64,000 bases of DNA, from contig NZ_ARQE01000002.1 in assembly GCF_000382705.1 (NCBI RefSeq), forward strand, positions 372,001 through 436,000, given 5' to 3'. Positions 16,955 through 25,343 of the stretch are shown in pieces (positions within the stretch are counted from its first letter, which is position 1; each line of letters starts with the position of its first letter). A program made the translations under genes and the position numbers. Below the pieces are notes generated by a model, which did no database searches, was not told the origin of the DNA, and saw only the letters and a program-made list of their open reading frames with translations. The stretch comes from Aureimonas ureilytica DSM 18598 = NBRC 106430. Lineage in GTDB: Bacteria > Pseudomonadota > Alphaproteobacteria > Rhizobiales > Rhizobiaceae.

Positions 16955-17836
16955 CTACGGCAAGGATCGGGCGACCTGCTCGATGAACATGCGCACCTTG
17001 GGCGTCAGGTATTTGCGCGAGGGGTACAGCGCCACCACGGGAGCGGGCTCGGGTTCCTCGTCCACCAGGACCCGCCGCAGCCTTCCTGCGGCAACCGCAC
17101 CGCCCACCAGGAAGTCGGGCAACTGGCACAGTCCGAGACCGTCGCAGGCCGCTTGCGCCAGCGCTTCGCCGCTGTCGAATCGCACCCGGCCGCCCCCCGG
17201 GAGCGACACCTCGCGGCCCCCGCGGAAATGCCATGGCAGGGACCGACCGCGATGGACGTACTGCAAGCATGAATGGCGTTGCAGGCTGTCGACGTCGCCC
17301 GGCTCGCCATGTCGGGAAAGGTAGTCCGGCGACCCGCAGACACTGAGGCGGTATCGGGCGACGACGCGCGAGATGAGTTCGTCCTCGACGTCCCTTGCCC
17401 CGATCCGCAGCGCGAGGTCGTAGCCCTCGGCGAGGACGTCCGCCGCCCGGTCGCTGAAGCTCACTTCCGCCGCCACCTTCGGCCACCTTCGCAGGAAGTC
17501 GTTGAGGATCGGCAGGATCTTCGCCCGGCCGAAGCTGTCCGGCAGGGTCATGCGGAGGATGCCCTGCGGTTCGTCCCGGCGGCTGGCCAGATCGTCGACG
17601 GCGCCCTCGAGGTCCGCGATCGCTTGGCGGCACCGAACCCGGAAGGCATGCCCCTCGTCCGTGAGCGAGACGACCCTCGTCGTCCGCTGGAACAGCCGCG
17701 TCCCCGTCTCCGCCTCGAGTCGGCCGATCGCCTTGGCGACTGCCGAGCGGGTCAAGCCCAGTCTCGCAGCGGCCCGCGCGAAGCTCCCGGCGTCCGCAGC
17801 CGTGAGGAACACCCGGATGACGTTGAGATCGTCCAT
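16955..17836 (-). CDS. LysR-family transcriptional regulator
   Basis: The protein is 293 residues, of the CrgA/DsdC-like subgroup (MDDLNVIRVFLTAADAGSF, HTH AARLGLTRSAVAKAIGRLEA, then LSVCGSPDYLSRHGEP in the effector domain). The ATG at 17836 faces the SDR gene at 17940 across 103 bp that contain an inverted repeat. Regulators of this subgroup usually repress or activate the divergent gene, so the NAD-dependent epimerase-like enzyme is its likely target. Confidence 0.88.
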   Translation of the reverse strand: MDDLNVIRVFLTAADAGSFARAAARLGLTRSAVAKAIGRLEAETGTRLFQRTTRVVSLTDEGHAFRVRCRQAIADLEGAVDDLASRRDEPQGILRMTLPDSFGRAKILPILNDFLRRWPKVAAEVSFSDRAADVLAEGYDLALRIGARDVEDELISRVVARYRLSVCGSPDYLSRHGEPGDVDSLQRHSCLQYVHRGRSLPWHFRGGREVSLPGGGRVRFDSGEALAQAACDGLGLCQLPDFLVGGAVAAGRLRRVLVDEEPEPAPVVALYPSRKYLTPKVRMFIEQVARSLP

Positions 17837-17867
17837 GTCCCTCCACCGATGAACCCGCCGCGCCTTG

Positions 17868-17888
17868 TTGGTGAACCGCGTTCGCCAA
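17868..17888. promoter_or_regulatory. Candidate LysR operator in the LysR/SDR divergent gap
   Basis: TTGGTGAA (17868-17875) and TTCGCCAA (17881-17888) form an inverted repeat with one mismatch around CCGCG. A TATATAC-like -10 element at about 17899-17905 lies between it and the SDR start. Function is inferred from symmetry and place. Confidence 0.45.
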
Positions 17889-17939
17889 TGGCTGGATTAT
17901 ATACCGCATTGAAACATCCCGGACGAGGAAGGAATTCAC

Positions 17940-18914
17940 GTGATGGCCCACAAGACGGTGCTCGTGACCGGAGCGAACGGTTACATCGGGAACGCGGTGG
18001 CGAAGGCGTTCAGCCGCGCCGGCTGGAGGGTCTACGGGCTTGTCCGGCGCCCCGAGGCTGCCAACGACCTGGCCCGGCACGAGATCCATCCCGTCCTCGG
18101 ATCCCCCGACGAGCTGTCGTTCCTGGACCGGACGGACGGCGTGGCGTTCGACGTCGTCGTGTCGAACACCGAGGACCGCAAGGACCCGAGGGGCCACTTG
18201 GCGAAGGTTGGCGCCATGCTCGACACGATCATGCGCCGTAGCACGGACGCGGGGATCGGCAGGCCGCTGGCGATGTTCTCCAGCGGTTGCAAGGACTACG
18301 GCATGATGGGCGAGAAGCACGGCGACGCCGGACTTGCACCGCACACGGAAGCCAGCCCGCTGAACCCTCCCGCCGTGCTGGTGCCGAGATGCGAGTTCGG
18401 GGCGAGGTTGCTCGACAAGTCGCGGACGCCCTACGACGCGATCGTCCTGCGCCCGACCATCGTCTACGGCCTGTCTTCCAGCCACTACGGCTCGTTGTTC
18501 GACCTCGCCGCCAAAAGCGACGGCGTCCTCAGGCTCGTCGCCGATCCGGACGCCGTGATGCACTCCTGCCACGTCGAGGACTGCGCCGAGGCCTACGTGA
18601 GGCTCGCGGAGCATCCGGAGCGCGCAGCGGTCGCGAACCAGGCCTTCAACATCTCGAACACGCGGTACGAGACGGCGCGCGAGATCGGCGAGGGGCTGGC
18701 CCGCAGCTACGGGTTGTCGCTTGAGTTCGTCGCGCCTGAGGACGGCGCGGGCAGCGATTTCGACTCCGTGCACGGCCTTGCCAACTTCTGGCAGTGGGTC
18801 GGCTCGGAAAAGATCCGTGCCGCCGCCGGGTGGAAGGAGAAGCGCGCGGCCTTCGCGGATGGGATCGCGGAGTACCGCCTAGCCTACGAGGCGACCGTTG
18901 TCCCCGGGAACTAG
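17940..18914 (+). CDS. NAD-dependent epimerase/dehydratase (extended SDR)
   Basis: The 324-residue product begins with a Rossmann motif VLVTGANGYIGNAVAKAF (GxxGxxG) and has the SDR catalytic region with Ser at MFSSGCKDYGMMG and YxxxK replaced by a looser KDYG arrangement. The later segment IVLRPTIVYGLSSSHYG is typical of atypical/extended SDRs such as NmrA- or epimerase-type reductases. GTG 17940 and ATG 17943 are both possible starts behind GAGGAAGG. It is divergent from the LysR at 16955. Substrate is not known; nucleotide-sugar epimerase activity is not implied. Confidence 0.82.
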   Translation: MMAHKTVLVTGANGYIGNAVAKAFSRAGWRVYGLVRRPEAANDLARHEIHPVLGSPDELSFLDRTDGVAFDVVVSNTEDRKDPRGHLAKVGAMLDTIMRRSTDAGIGRPLAMFSSGCKDYGMMGEKHGDAGLAPHTEASPLNPPAVLVPRCEFGARLLDKSRTPYDAIVLRPTIVYGLSSSHYGSLFDLAAKSDGVLRLVADPDAVMHSCHVEDCAEAYVRLAEHPERAAVANQAFNISNTRYETAREIGEGLARSYGLSLEFVAPEDGAGSDFDSVHGLANFWQWVGSEKIRAAAGWKEKRAAFADGIAEYRLAYEATVVPGN

Positions 18915-19010
18915 GGCGCCGTCCCTGACCGCGCGATCGCACATGGGGCGGATCGCCGTACCGAACGATGACATGGGCGGTCGCATCGGAGCGGCGACGG
19001 GAGAAGGCGG

Positions 19011-20306
19011 ATGAAATCCATGGTGCGCCGCTTCGCGTCGGCCCGGCTGGCCACGTCGACATTCGCAGGCGCGGCGAGCGCCGGGGCTATGTCCGACGCC
19101 GGGGCCGTGGGGAAAAGTGCCGCCGACGCCGACGCGGCGGAGCGCTTCGCCCGCATCGACCGGGTCCTGCAAGCCTACGTCGACGAGGGCAGGATTGCCG
19201 GAGCGGTGTTGCAGGTCCTGCGAGACGGGCAAGAGGTGTATTCCGCGGCGGTCGGTTGGCGGGACAGGGAAGCGCGGGACCCGATCCGGAAGGACACCAT
19301 CTTCCGCATCGCCTCGCAGACAAAGGCGCTCACCAGCGTCGCCGCGATGATGCTTGTGGAAGAAGGCAAGCTGCTGCTCACCGATCCCGTCGGCAAGCAC
19401 CTTCCGGAATGGACGGCAACCTCCGTCGCCGTCCCCAGGCCAGACGGCGGATACGACGCGGTGCCCGCAGGGCGGGCGATCACCGTCCGCGACCTGATGA
19501 CCCACACGTCCGGCATCCCGTACGGCCTCGGCCCTGCGGAGAGGGCTTGGCGGGATGCTGGCCTGCGCGGCTGGTACTGGGCAGACCGCGACGAGCCCGT
19601 GTCCTCGGCGGTCGCGCGCATGGCGGCACTGCCCATGGCCGCGCAACCGGGCGAGCAGTTCGTGTACGGTTACGGCACGGACGTCCTCGGGGTGATCGTC
19701 GAGAAGCTGAGCGGCAAGAGCCTCAGCGCGTTCCTCGACGAGCGCCTGATCCACCCCCTGGGCATGGCGGACACGGCGTTCCACCTTCCGCCCGCCAAGG
19801 CCGCCCGCCTCGCCACCGTCTACTCCGCGGACGCCGAAGGCATCCGCCGCGCTCCCGAACCGGGAGAGTGGCGTGACGGCAGCTATGTCGGCCAGGGACG
19901 CTACGGGGACAGTCCCCCGGCTGCCCTTTCGGGGGGCGCGGGGCTGCTGTCGACGGCCGCGGACTACGGTCGCTTCCTCGAGATGCTCCGACGCGGTGGC
20001 GAACTCGACGGTCGGCGCTACCTGAGCCGGAAGTCCGTCGAGCTGATGGTGAGCGACCATCTGGCCGACGCAGCCTACCTGCCGGGAATGGGGTTCGGTC
20101 TCGGGTTCGAGATCCGTACCGACGTCGGCAAGGCGGGAGAGCCCGGGTCGAAGGGCGAGTACGGCTGGAGTGGGGCCTACCACAGCGTCTACTGGGTCGA
20201 TCCGGTCGAACGGCTTACGGTGGTCTACATGACCCAGCTCCTGCCCGCCGACGGGATCGACGACCACGGCAAGATCAGGGCGCTCGTCAACCAGGCACTG
20301 GACTGA
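19011..20306 (+). CDS. Serine hydrolase of the class C beta-lactamase / esterase family
   Basis: The 431-residue protein starts at an ATG with GGAGAAGG upstream. The N-terminus (MKSMVRRFASARLATSTFAG) resembles a weak export signal. The active-site SxxK is Ser102-Gln-Thr-Lys105 in FRIASQTKALTS, the second motif has Tyr near 219 (FVYGYGTDVLG), and the C-terminal third motif region reads YGWSGAYHSVYWVDP. This is the fold of beta-lactamase class C, EstB esterases and D-aminopeptidases. The aligned YxN asparagine is missing, which fits an esterase or transesterase more than a lactamase. It stands alone. Confidence 0.85.
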   Translation: MKSMVRRFASARLATSTFAGAASAGAMSDAGAVGKSAADADAAERFARIDRVLQAYVDEGRIAGAVLQVLRDGQEVYSAAVGWRDREARDPIRKDTIFRIASQTKALTSVAAMMLVEEGKLLLTDPVGKHLPEWTATSVAVPRPDGGYDAVPAGRAITVRDLMTHTSGIPYGLGPAERAWRDAGLRGWYWADRDEPVSSAVARMAALPMAAQPGEQFVYGYGTDVLGVIVEKLSGKSLSAFLDERLIHPLGMADTAFHLPPAKAARLATVYSADAEGIRRAPEPGEWRDGSYVGQGRYGDSPPAALSGGAGLLSTAADYGRFLEMLRRGGELDGRRYLSRKSVELMVSDHLADAAYLPGMGFGLGFEIRTDVGKAGEPGSKGEYGWSGAYHSVYWVDPVERLTVVYMTQLLPADGIDDHGKIRALVNQALD

Positions 20307-20395
20307 CGGTCCGCACGCCGTCTGCGGGCGATGCTCCGCCAACGGACCTTAGAACCCCGGCGTCGAGGTCCGGGATCGGCGCCTGGACCGCCGGG

Positions 20396-21280
20396 TCAGA
20401 GCGCCCCGGCGACGAAATCGACGAAGGCGCGTACCCGCGCGGGTGTGTTCGCCCCTCCCACGAACACCGCGTTGACCATCTGGACATCCACCGGGTTGAA
20501 CTCCTCGAGGATCGGGACGAGGCGGCCGTCAGCGAGTTCGTCGGCGAAGCTGAAGGTCGCCACCCGCGCGATGCCCATGCCCAGGACCGCAAGCTGGCCA
20601 AGGGTGTCCCCGTTGTTCGCCTCCACGTTGCCCTTGACCGGAACGGAGACGCTCTCCCCGTCCACGCGGAACCGCCACGCCGTCTCGGAGCGGTGGAAGT
20701 TGTGGTTCAGGCAGTTGTGGCGCAGTAGGTCCTCCGGCACCTGCGGCGTGCCGAAGCGCGACAGGTAGTCGGGCGAGGCGACCACCACGCTGTGGCTGTC
20801 CTCGAGTTTGCGGACGGTCAGGGAGCTGTCGGGCAGCGGCCCGAACCGGATGGCCACGTCCGCCTGCCCGGCCGCGACGTTCACGACGGTGTCCGTCAGG
20901 TCCAGTTCGACCAGGATGTGCGGATAGAGCTCCGAGAAGGGCTTCAGCAACGGCACGATCCGCAGGCGGCCGTGGGAAAGCGACGCGCTCACGCGCAGGC
21001 GTCCCCTCGGGGCCCCCTGGTCGGAGATGCGCTGCTCGGCGTCGTCGAGGTCCGCGAGGATGCGCCGCGCGGTCTGGAGGTACGCCTGCCCCTCCGCCGT
21101 CAACGCAAGCGCGCGCGTCGACCTGAGGAGCAGGCGGACGCCCAGCCGCAACTCGATCCTGTCAATCGCGCGGCTGACCGCCGACGGGCTGAGTTGCAGG
21201 CTCCGCGCGGCGGCGGAGAAGCTGCCGTGTTCCGCGACCGTCGCGAAGACCGCGAGCTCCCGGGCCCGGTCAGCGCCCAT
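20396..21280 (-). CDS. LysR-family transcriptional regulator
   Basis: The protein is 294 residues from the ATG at 21280 (MGADRARELAVFATVAEHGS); an in-frame start at 21352 would add an unlikely leader. The HTH reads AARSLQLSPSAVSRAIDRIE and the effector domain contains HSVVVASPDYLSRFGTP, both of the CrgA-like subgroup. It faces the MFS exporter at 21448 over a 167-bp gap and is the probable regulator of it and the esterase behind it. Confidence 0.87.
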   Translation of the reverse strand: MGADRARELAVFATVAEHGSFSAAARSLQLSPSAVSRAIDRIELRLGVRLLLRSTRALALTAEGQAYLQTARRILADLDDAEQRISDQGAPRGRLRVSASLSHGRLRIVPLLKPFSELYPHILVELDLTDTVVNVAAGQADVAIRFGPLPDSSLTVRKLEDSHSVVVASPDYLSRFGTPQVPEDLLRHNCLNHNFHRSETAWRFRVDGESVSVPVKGNVEANNGDTLGQLAVLGMGIARVATFSFADELADGRLVPILEEFNPVDVQMVNAVFVGGANTPARVRAFVDFVAGAL

Positions 21281-21447
21281 GTCCGCCTTTGTCTCCAACG
21301 CAAAGCTCCTCGTGCCGGGGCTCGGCTTATCCCGCCCGGCCGACAATGTCATCTACGGACTGTTCCCTCAACGCATCGATGGGTGAGGCCGCGCCGCCGT
21401 TGGCGAAGTCGTCGCGCGCCCGTCCGGACAGATCAAGGACCAGTCAG

Positions 21448-22608
21448 ATGAAGTCAAACCTGGGGCTGCTTGCCCTGGCGATCGGGGCCTTCGCGATCGG
21501 CGTAACCGAGTTCGCGCCGATGGGGCTGTTGCAGCTCATCGCCACCGACCTACAGGTATCCATCCCGCAAGCGGGACTGCTGGTCAGCGCCTACGCGCTC
21601 GGCGTCGTGGTCGGCGTCCCGATCATGATCCTCGCCACCGGGCGGATCCCCAAGCGGATGCTCCTGATCGGTCTCGCGGGCATCTTCACCGTCGGCAACC
21701 TCCTTTCCGCGCTGGCCGGCGGCTACGACATGCTCCTGTGGTCGCGCATCGTCACGTCCTTCAACCACGGCGCGTTCTTCGGGGTCGGATCGGTCGTCGC
21801 CGCCAGCCTCGTGCCCGAGCACAGGAAGGCCGCCGCGGTCGCCACGATGTTCTCCGGCCTCGCGATCGCCAACGTCGTCGGCGTCCCGCTCGCCTCGTGG
21901 GCGGGCGAGCATCTCGGCTGGCGCGCGTCCTTCTGGGGGATCACGGCGATCGGCGTCGTGACGATGATCGCGCTGCGCCTGACGCTCCCCTACCTTCCGG
22001 CCCCGAAGTCGGGCAACGTCGGCGCCGAGCTGCGGGTGCTTCGCCGCGGCAGCGTCCAGGTCGCCCTCCTCCTCACCGTCGTCGTGTCCAGCGCGCTGTT
22101 CACGGTGTTCACCTACATCGCCCCGATCCTGATCGAGGGCGCGGGCGCCTCGAACGCGTTCGTCACCGCGATGCTGGTCGTCTTCGGCGTGGGCCTGGCC
22201 ATCGGGAACTGGATCGGCGGCAAGTTCGCGGACCGCTCCATCGAGAACACGATGATCGTCACCCTGGCCGCCCTCACCGTGATCCTGACAGCCTTCGCGT
22301 TCGTTCTCTCCAACACCGCGCTCCTCGCCTGTCTGGTGTTCCTGTGGGGCGTCGCCAGCTTCGCCCTGGTGCCCGCTTTGCAGGTCCGCGTGATGGTCGC
22401 CGCCGGCGACGCGCCGAACCTCGCGTCCGCCGCCAACATCGGCGCATTCAACCTCGGCAACGCGATCGGGGCCGGCGTCGGCGGAGCGGTCGTCGCGGCC
22501 GGCTGGGGCTACACGGGCGTCATCCTGGCGGGAGCGGCAACCGCGCTGGTCGGCCTCGGCATCGTGCTCGCCGCCCGGGGCACGGAGGGACAGCGCGTGA
22601 CCGCGTAA
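21448..22608 (+). CDS. MFS efflux transporter (DHA1 family, AraJ/SotB/NepI-like)
   Basis: The 386-residue protein has twelve helices. Motif A-like VPIMILATGRIPKRMLLIG lies between helices II and III, and TEFAPMGLLQLIATDL in helix I is a hallmark of the AraJ/YdhP/SotB drug/sugar efflux group. The ATG at 21448 is preceded by an AAGGAC site. It is divergent from a LysR gene and ends 44 bp before a strong terminator. Substrates in this group include arabinose, purine ribonucleosides and small drugs; none is indicated here. Confidence 0.9.
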   Translation: MKSNLGLLALAIGAFAIGVTEFAPMGLLQLIATDLQVSIPQAGLLVSAYALGVVVGVPIMILATGRIPKRMLLIGLAGIFTVGNLLSALAGGYDMLLWSRIVTSFNHGAFFGVGSVVAASLVPEHRKAAAVATMFSGLAIANVVGVPLASWAGEHLGWRASFWGITAIGVVTMIALRLTLPYLPAPKSGNVGAELRVLRRGSVQVALLLTVVVSSALFTVFTYIAPILIEGAGASNAFVTAMLVVFGVGLAIGNWIGGKFADRSIENTMIVTLAALTVILTAFAFVLSNTALLACLVFLWGVASFALVPALQVRVMVAAGDAPNLASAANIGAFNLGNAIGAGVGGAVVAAGWGYTGVILAGAATALVGLGIVLAARGTEGQRVTA

Positions 22609-22652
22609 GGCGGCCGCCGCCAAGCCCCCCGAACCGACGCAGTTCCGTCTCC

Positions 22653-22676
22653 GGGCGCCCGCCGAAGCGGGCGCCC
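22653..22676 (+). terminator. Intrinsic-type terminator after the MFS gene
   Basis: GGGCGCCCGC and GCGGGCGCCC form a perfect 10-bp stem around a CGAA loop, followed by TT. It lies 44 bp after the MFS stop and 24 bp before the esterase start, so it may attenuate or separate the two genes. Confidence 0.7.
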
Positions 22677-22699
22677 TTCCCCGTCAAAGGATCAGATCC

Positions 22700-23734
22700 A
22701 TGAACACGCTCCATCTCGTCGCTCCCGCATACCGCGACCTCGCCGCGGCCATGCCCGCCTTCCACTACGACCCCGCATCGGTCGCCGACCTCCGGCTTGG
22801 CCTTCTCCAGGCTTTCGGCGGGGTCTACGGCTCCCCCGACGCCGTGCCGAAGGAGGAGGTCCACATCGGCCGTGCCGACGGTGGCCTGCCGCTCGCGTCG
22901 CTCCCCTACCCCCCCGTAGGCGGCGCTGTCCGCGGAGCCGTGCTGGAGGAAGTCCACGTCGACCCCGCCGACGACGGCCTGCCGCTCCGGGCGCTCCTCT
23001 ACCGTCCCGCGAGCGGCGCAGTCCGCGGGGCCGTCCTGCACGTGCACGGCGGCGGCTGGGTCGCCGGGAACGCCGACGCCTTCGCGGGTTTCTGCTCAGC
23101 CCTTGCCGACACCCATGGCCTCGTCGTCCTCTCGGTGGACTACCGCCTCGTTCCGGAGGCGAGCGGGAACGCCGCGCTCGACGACTGCTTCGCCGCGCTC
23201 GGCTGGCTGCGCGAGAGGGCCGGGTCTCTCGGTTTCGAGCCGGACAGCGTGGTCCTTTTGGGGGACAGCGCGGGCGGCAACCTTGCGGCGGGCACGGCCC
23301 TGCGCGCGAGGGACGCCGGGATCCCGATCAAGGCCCAGTTGCTGATCTACCCGGTGCTGGACGACCGGACGGGGACCGATGCCGCCGCCGTCCAGAACCC
23401 GGTCGCCGGCGAGTTCGGCGTAACGCGCTCGTACCTGCGCGAGATCTGGGACGCGAGGATGGAGGGCGTCTCGCTGGAGAAGCATGCCTACCTGGCCCCG
23501 GCACGGGCGGAAGACCTCGCCGGCCTGCCGCCCACGTTCCTGGCCGTCGGCAGCCTCGACATCCTGGTGGACGAGACGATCGACTACGCCGCCCGGCTCG
23601 GACGGGCCGGTGTGCCGTTCGAGCTCCATGTCTACGACGGCGTCTTCCACGGGTTCGACCTGTTCCCCGGTCCGGAGACCACGAGGTTCCGTGCCGACCT
23701 GGCGGCGGCCGTCGAAAGGCTGGCGACGACCTGA
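22700..23734 (+). CDS. Alpha/beta-hydrolase, hormone-sensitive-lipase (HSL) family esterase
   Basis: The 344-residue protein has the HSL oxyanion motif HVHGGGW (about 114-120) and nucleophile elbow GDSAGG with Ser190; the acid and His are expected in SLDILVDETIDYA and VFHGFDLF. Intact relatives run directly from a short N-terminal cap to the HGGG motif. Here residues 52-82 and 83-113 are near-copies of each other (EEVHIGRADGGLPL / EEVHVDPADDGLPL), so 31 residues have been duplicated in tandem just before the oxyanion hole. The core is intact and the enzyme may still work. It may be an MFS partner in a detoxification pair. Confidence 0.88.
   Translation: MNTLHLVAPAYRDLAAAMPAFHYDPASVADLRLGLLQAFGGVYGSPDAVPKEEVHIGRADGGLPLASLPYPPVGGAVRGAVLEEVHVDPADDGLPLRALLYRPASGAVRGAVLHVHGGGWVAGNADAFAGFCSALADTHGLVVLSVDYRLVPEASGNAALDDCFAALGWLRERAGSLGFEPDSVVLLGDSAGGNLAAGTALRARDAGIPIKAQLLIYPVLDDRTGTDAAAVQNPVAGEFGVTRSYLREIWDARMEGVSLEKHAYLAPARAEDLAGLPPTFLAVGSLDILVDETIDYAARLGRAGVPFELHVYDGVFHGFDLFPGPETTRFRADLAAAVERLATT
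22853..23038 (+). repeat. Tandem 93-bp duplication inside the esterase gene
   Basis: Copy 1 is 22853-22945 and copy 2 is 22946-23038. Both encode 31 residues ending AVRGAVL, and they differ at about eleven residues, so the duplication is in frame but diverged. A recent assembly artefact would give identical copies, which is not the case. Confidence 0.8.
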
Positions 23735-25025
23735 AACGGCTTCCCGGGGCGTGGCGCTCCGCAAGTTCGCGGACGCCTTGCCCCGGCCCGGACGGGTCCG
23801 GGCCGCAATCCGAGCGCACCGCCCGCACAAAGCCGAAACTTTCCCGTCTCCGTCCCGCCGAAGCCATCGAGACCATCGAGGTGACCGCGACCATCATGCA
23901 GGCCACCGTGACCATCGCCGCCGCGACGGAGAGCAAGGCCAGGGTCATGCTGGCGACGATGACGCCCACGGCGTTTGCGGTGCGCAGCAGCGCGAACGCC
24001 TCCGCCCGGCGACCCGGCGCAGCCAGTCCGTCCAGCGCCAGGGAGTAGTGTGTCGCGAGCGGTGCAAGGACCGAGCCGACCAGAACGGCCCCGGCCACCG
24101 TGCTCGCGACCGACGTGCCGAGCGCCGCTAGCACCGCCCCCAACGTCATCGTCGACAACTGTGCCACGACGGCTGTGGGCGACGCCCTTCGGTTGCGCAC
24201 GCTTGTCCAGGTCCCGCCCTCGACCGAGGCAACGCAGAGGGGAACGGTGAAGAGGATGGCAAGCGCGGGCTCGTGACCGAACCGCAGGGCAAGGGCCACG
24301 GCGCCGATCTCGACCGCGGCCACGGCAGCCCCGCCGGCCGCAGCGCAGGCCAGCCAGAGGAGGATCGCCGGGCTGACCAAGGATCCGGCGGCATGCGGCA
24401 CGCCTTCGGCTGGCGCGGCGTCGACGTCCGGCACCAGCAACGCAGGTGCCGCACCGATCAGCGCCATCGCGAGGACGGCCACGACCGGCGACAGGCTGCC
24501 GATCCCCGAGGCGGCGACCGGGGCGAGGACAAAGCACAGCTCGTTGAGCGTCGCAGAGATGCCGAGGGCCCGGGGCATTCCGCCGTCGTCCACGAGGCGG
24601 TTGAGAACGGCGCGGAGGTAACCGTGCGCGGCGCCGTTGACCGCTCCCGCCAAGGCTGCGACGGCGACGAGCCAGGGGAAGGCAGCTTCGAAAGTTGCGA
24701 GCAGCGCCACCGCGACGAGGGCCAGGGTTCGGCAGCCGAGGAGGATCCGAAGGAAGCGGGACGGCGGCAGGTTCCGACCGAGACGGGTGATCGGTACGGC
24801 CCCCGCCACCTGCGCCAGCGTCATGGCGAGGATCATGGCGGCACCGCCGCCGACATCCCCGGTCATCGCCAGGGCGAGCAGGGAGAACGCGATCGGCGCC
24901 GCAGCCTGTGGCAGGTTCAGGGTGGCGGCGGAACCGTACCATCGAAGCAGCCGCGCCCGGTCCGGGTCGCCCTCGCCCGACGGATCGTCGCCCGGACGGG
25001 CTTCGGTGGCGCAGGCATCAGCCAT
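23328..25025 (-). CDS. MFS transporter with a runaway C-terminus antisense to the esterase gene
   Basis: From the ATG at 25025 (MADACATEARPGDDPSGEGD) the first 390 or so residues form a normal twelve-helix MFS protein with a long loop after helix VI (LLVPDVDAAPAEGVPHAAGS). Beyond about residue 400 the frame loses hydrophobic pattern, becomes Arg/Pro/Ser-rich, and does not stop until 23328, overlapping the convergent esterase by 407 bp. Homologous proteins end soon after the last helix, so a stop codon was probably lost or shifted near 23.8 kb. The transport domain itself looks intact. Confidence 0.72.
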   Translation of the reverse strand: MADACATEARPGDDPSGEGDPDRARLLRWYGSAATLNLPQAAAPIAFSLLALAMTGDVGGGAAMILAMTLAQVAGAVPITRLGRNLPPSRFLRILLGCRTLALVAVALLATFEAAFPWLVAVAALAGAVNGAAHGYLRAVLNRLVDDGGMPRALGISATLNELCFVLAPVAASGIGSLSPVVAVLAMALIGAAPALLVPDVDAAPAEGVPHAAGSLVSPAILLWLACAAAGGAAVAAVEIGAVALALRFGHEPALAILFTVPLCVASVEGGTWTSVRNRRASPTAVVAQLSTMTLGAVLAALGTSVASTVAGAVLVGSVLAPLATHYSLALDGLAAPGRRAEAFALLRTANAVGVIVASMTLALLSVAAAMVTVACMMVAVTSMVSMASAGRRRESFGFVRAVRSDCGPDPSGPGQGVRELAERHAPGSRFRSSPAFRRPPPGRHGTSWSPDRGTGRTRGRRRRRHGARTAHRPVRAGRRSRSSRPPGCRGCRRPGTWAAGRRGLPPVPGPGRHASPARRPPSSRPRSRAGTSALRRTRRRPGSGRRRHRSPSGRPAPGRSATGP

Positions 25026-25343
25026 GGCACACCACCCGCGGCGTTTCCGTGTCGTCCCGGGCATTGCTGGTGTCGGCGGCCGGAACATGGTCCGACGGAC
25101 GAAAGCCCATGCGAATCCTTTTCGACGCGGCGCTCATGGGTACCGTTCCTGCGATGCGTCGAGACGCAGAGTCTCGGGAGGAGGCGATGCGAACCCTCGC
25201 CTCGACGTCTCGGGTCGGCGCCCCACCTTGCCAGAAGCCGCATCGATATACGGAAACCGGCGCTGTCGGAACGGTCCCCGTTGCCTGCGTCAGCAGTCCT
25301 CTGCCGCCGTTTTCCGAGGACGCGAAGGATGGTGCCTCGGCGC
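25026..25343. other. Gap between the MFS gene and alanine dehydrogenase
   Basis: This 318-bp stretch contains no supported gene. CGAGAC-GCAGA-GTCTCG (about 25159-25175) is a small hairpin that could serve the end of the long minus-strand operon arriving from the right. The MFS promoter must also lie here. Confidence 0.45.

Noticed and set aside
19011-20306. Beta-lactamase resistance gene
   Set aside because: SxxK and a tyrosine motif are present but the YxN asparagine is absent and there is no linked AmpR-type regulator. Esterase or peptidase is more likely.
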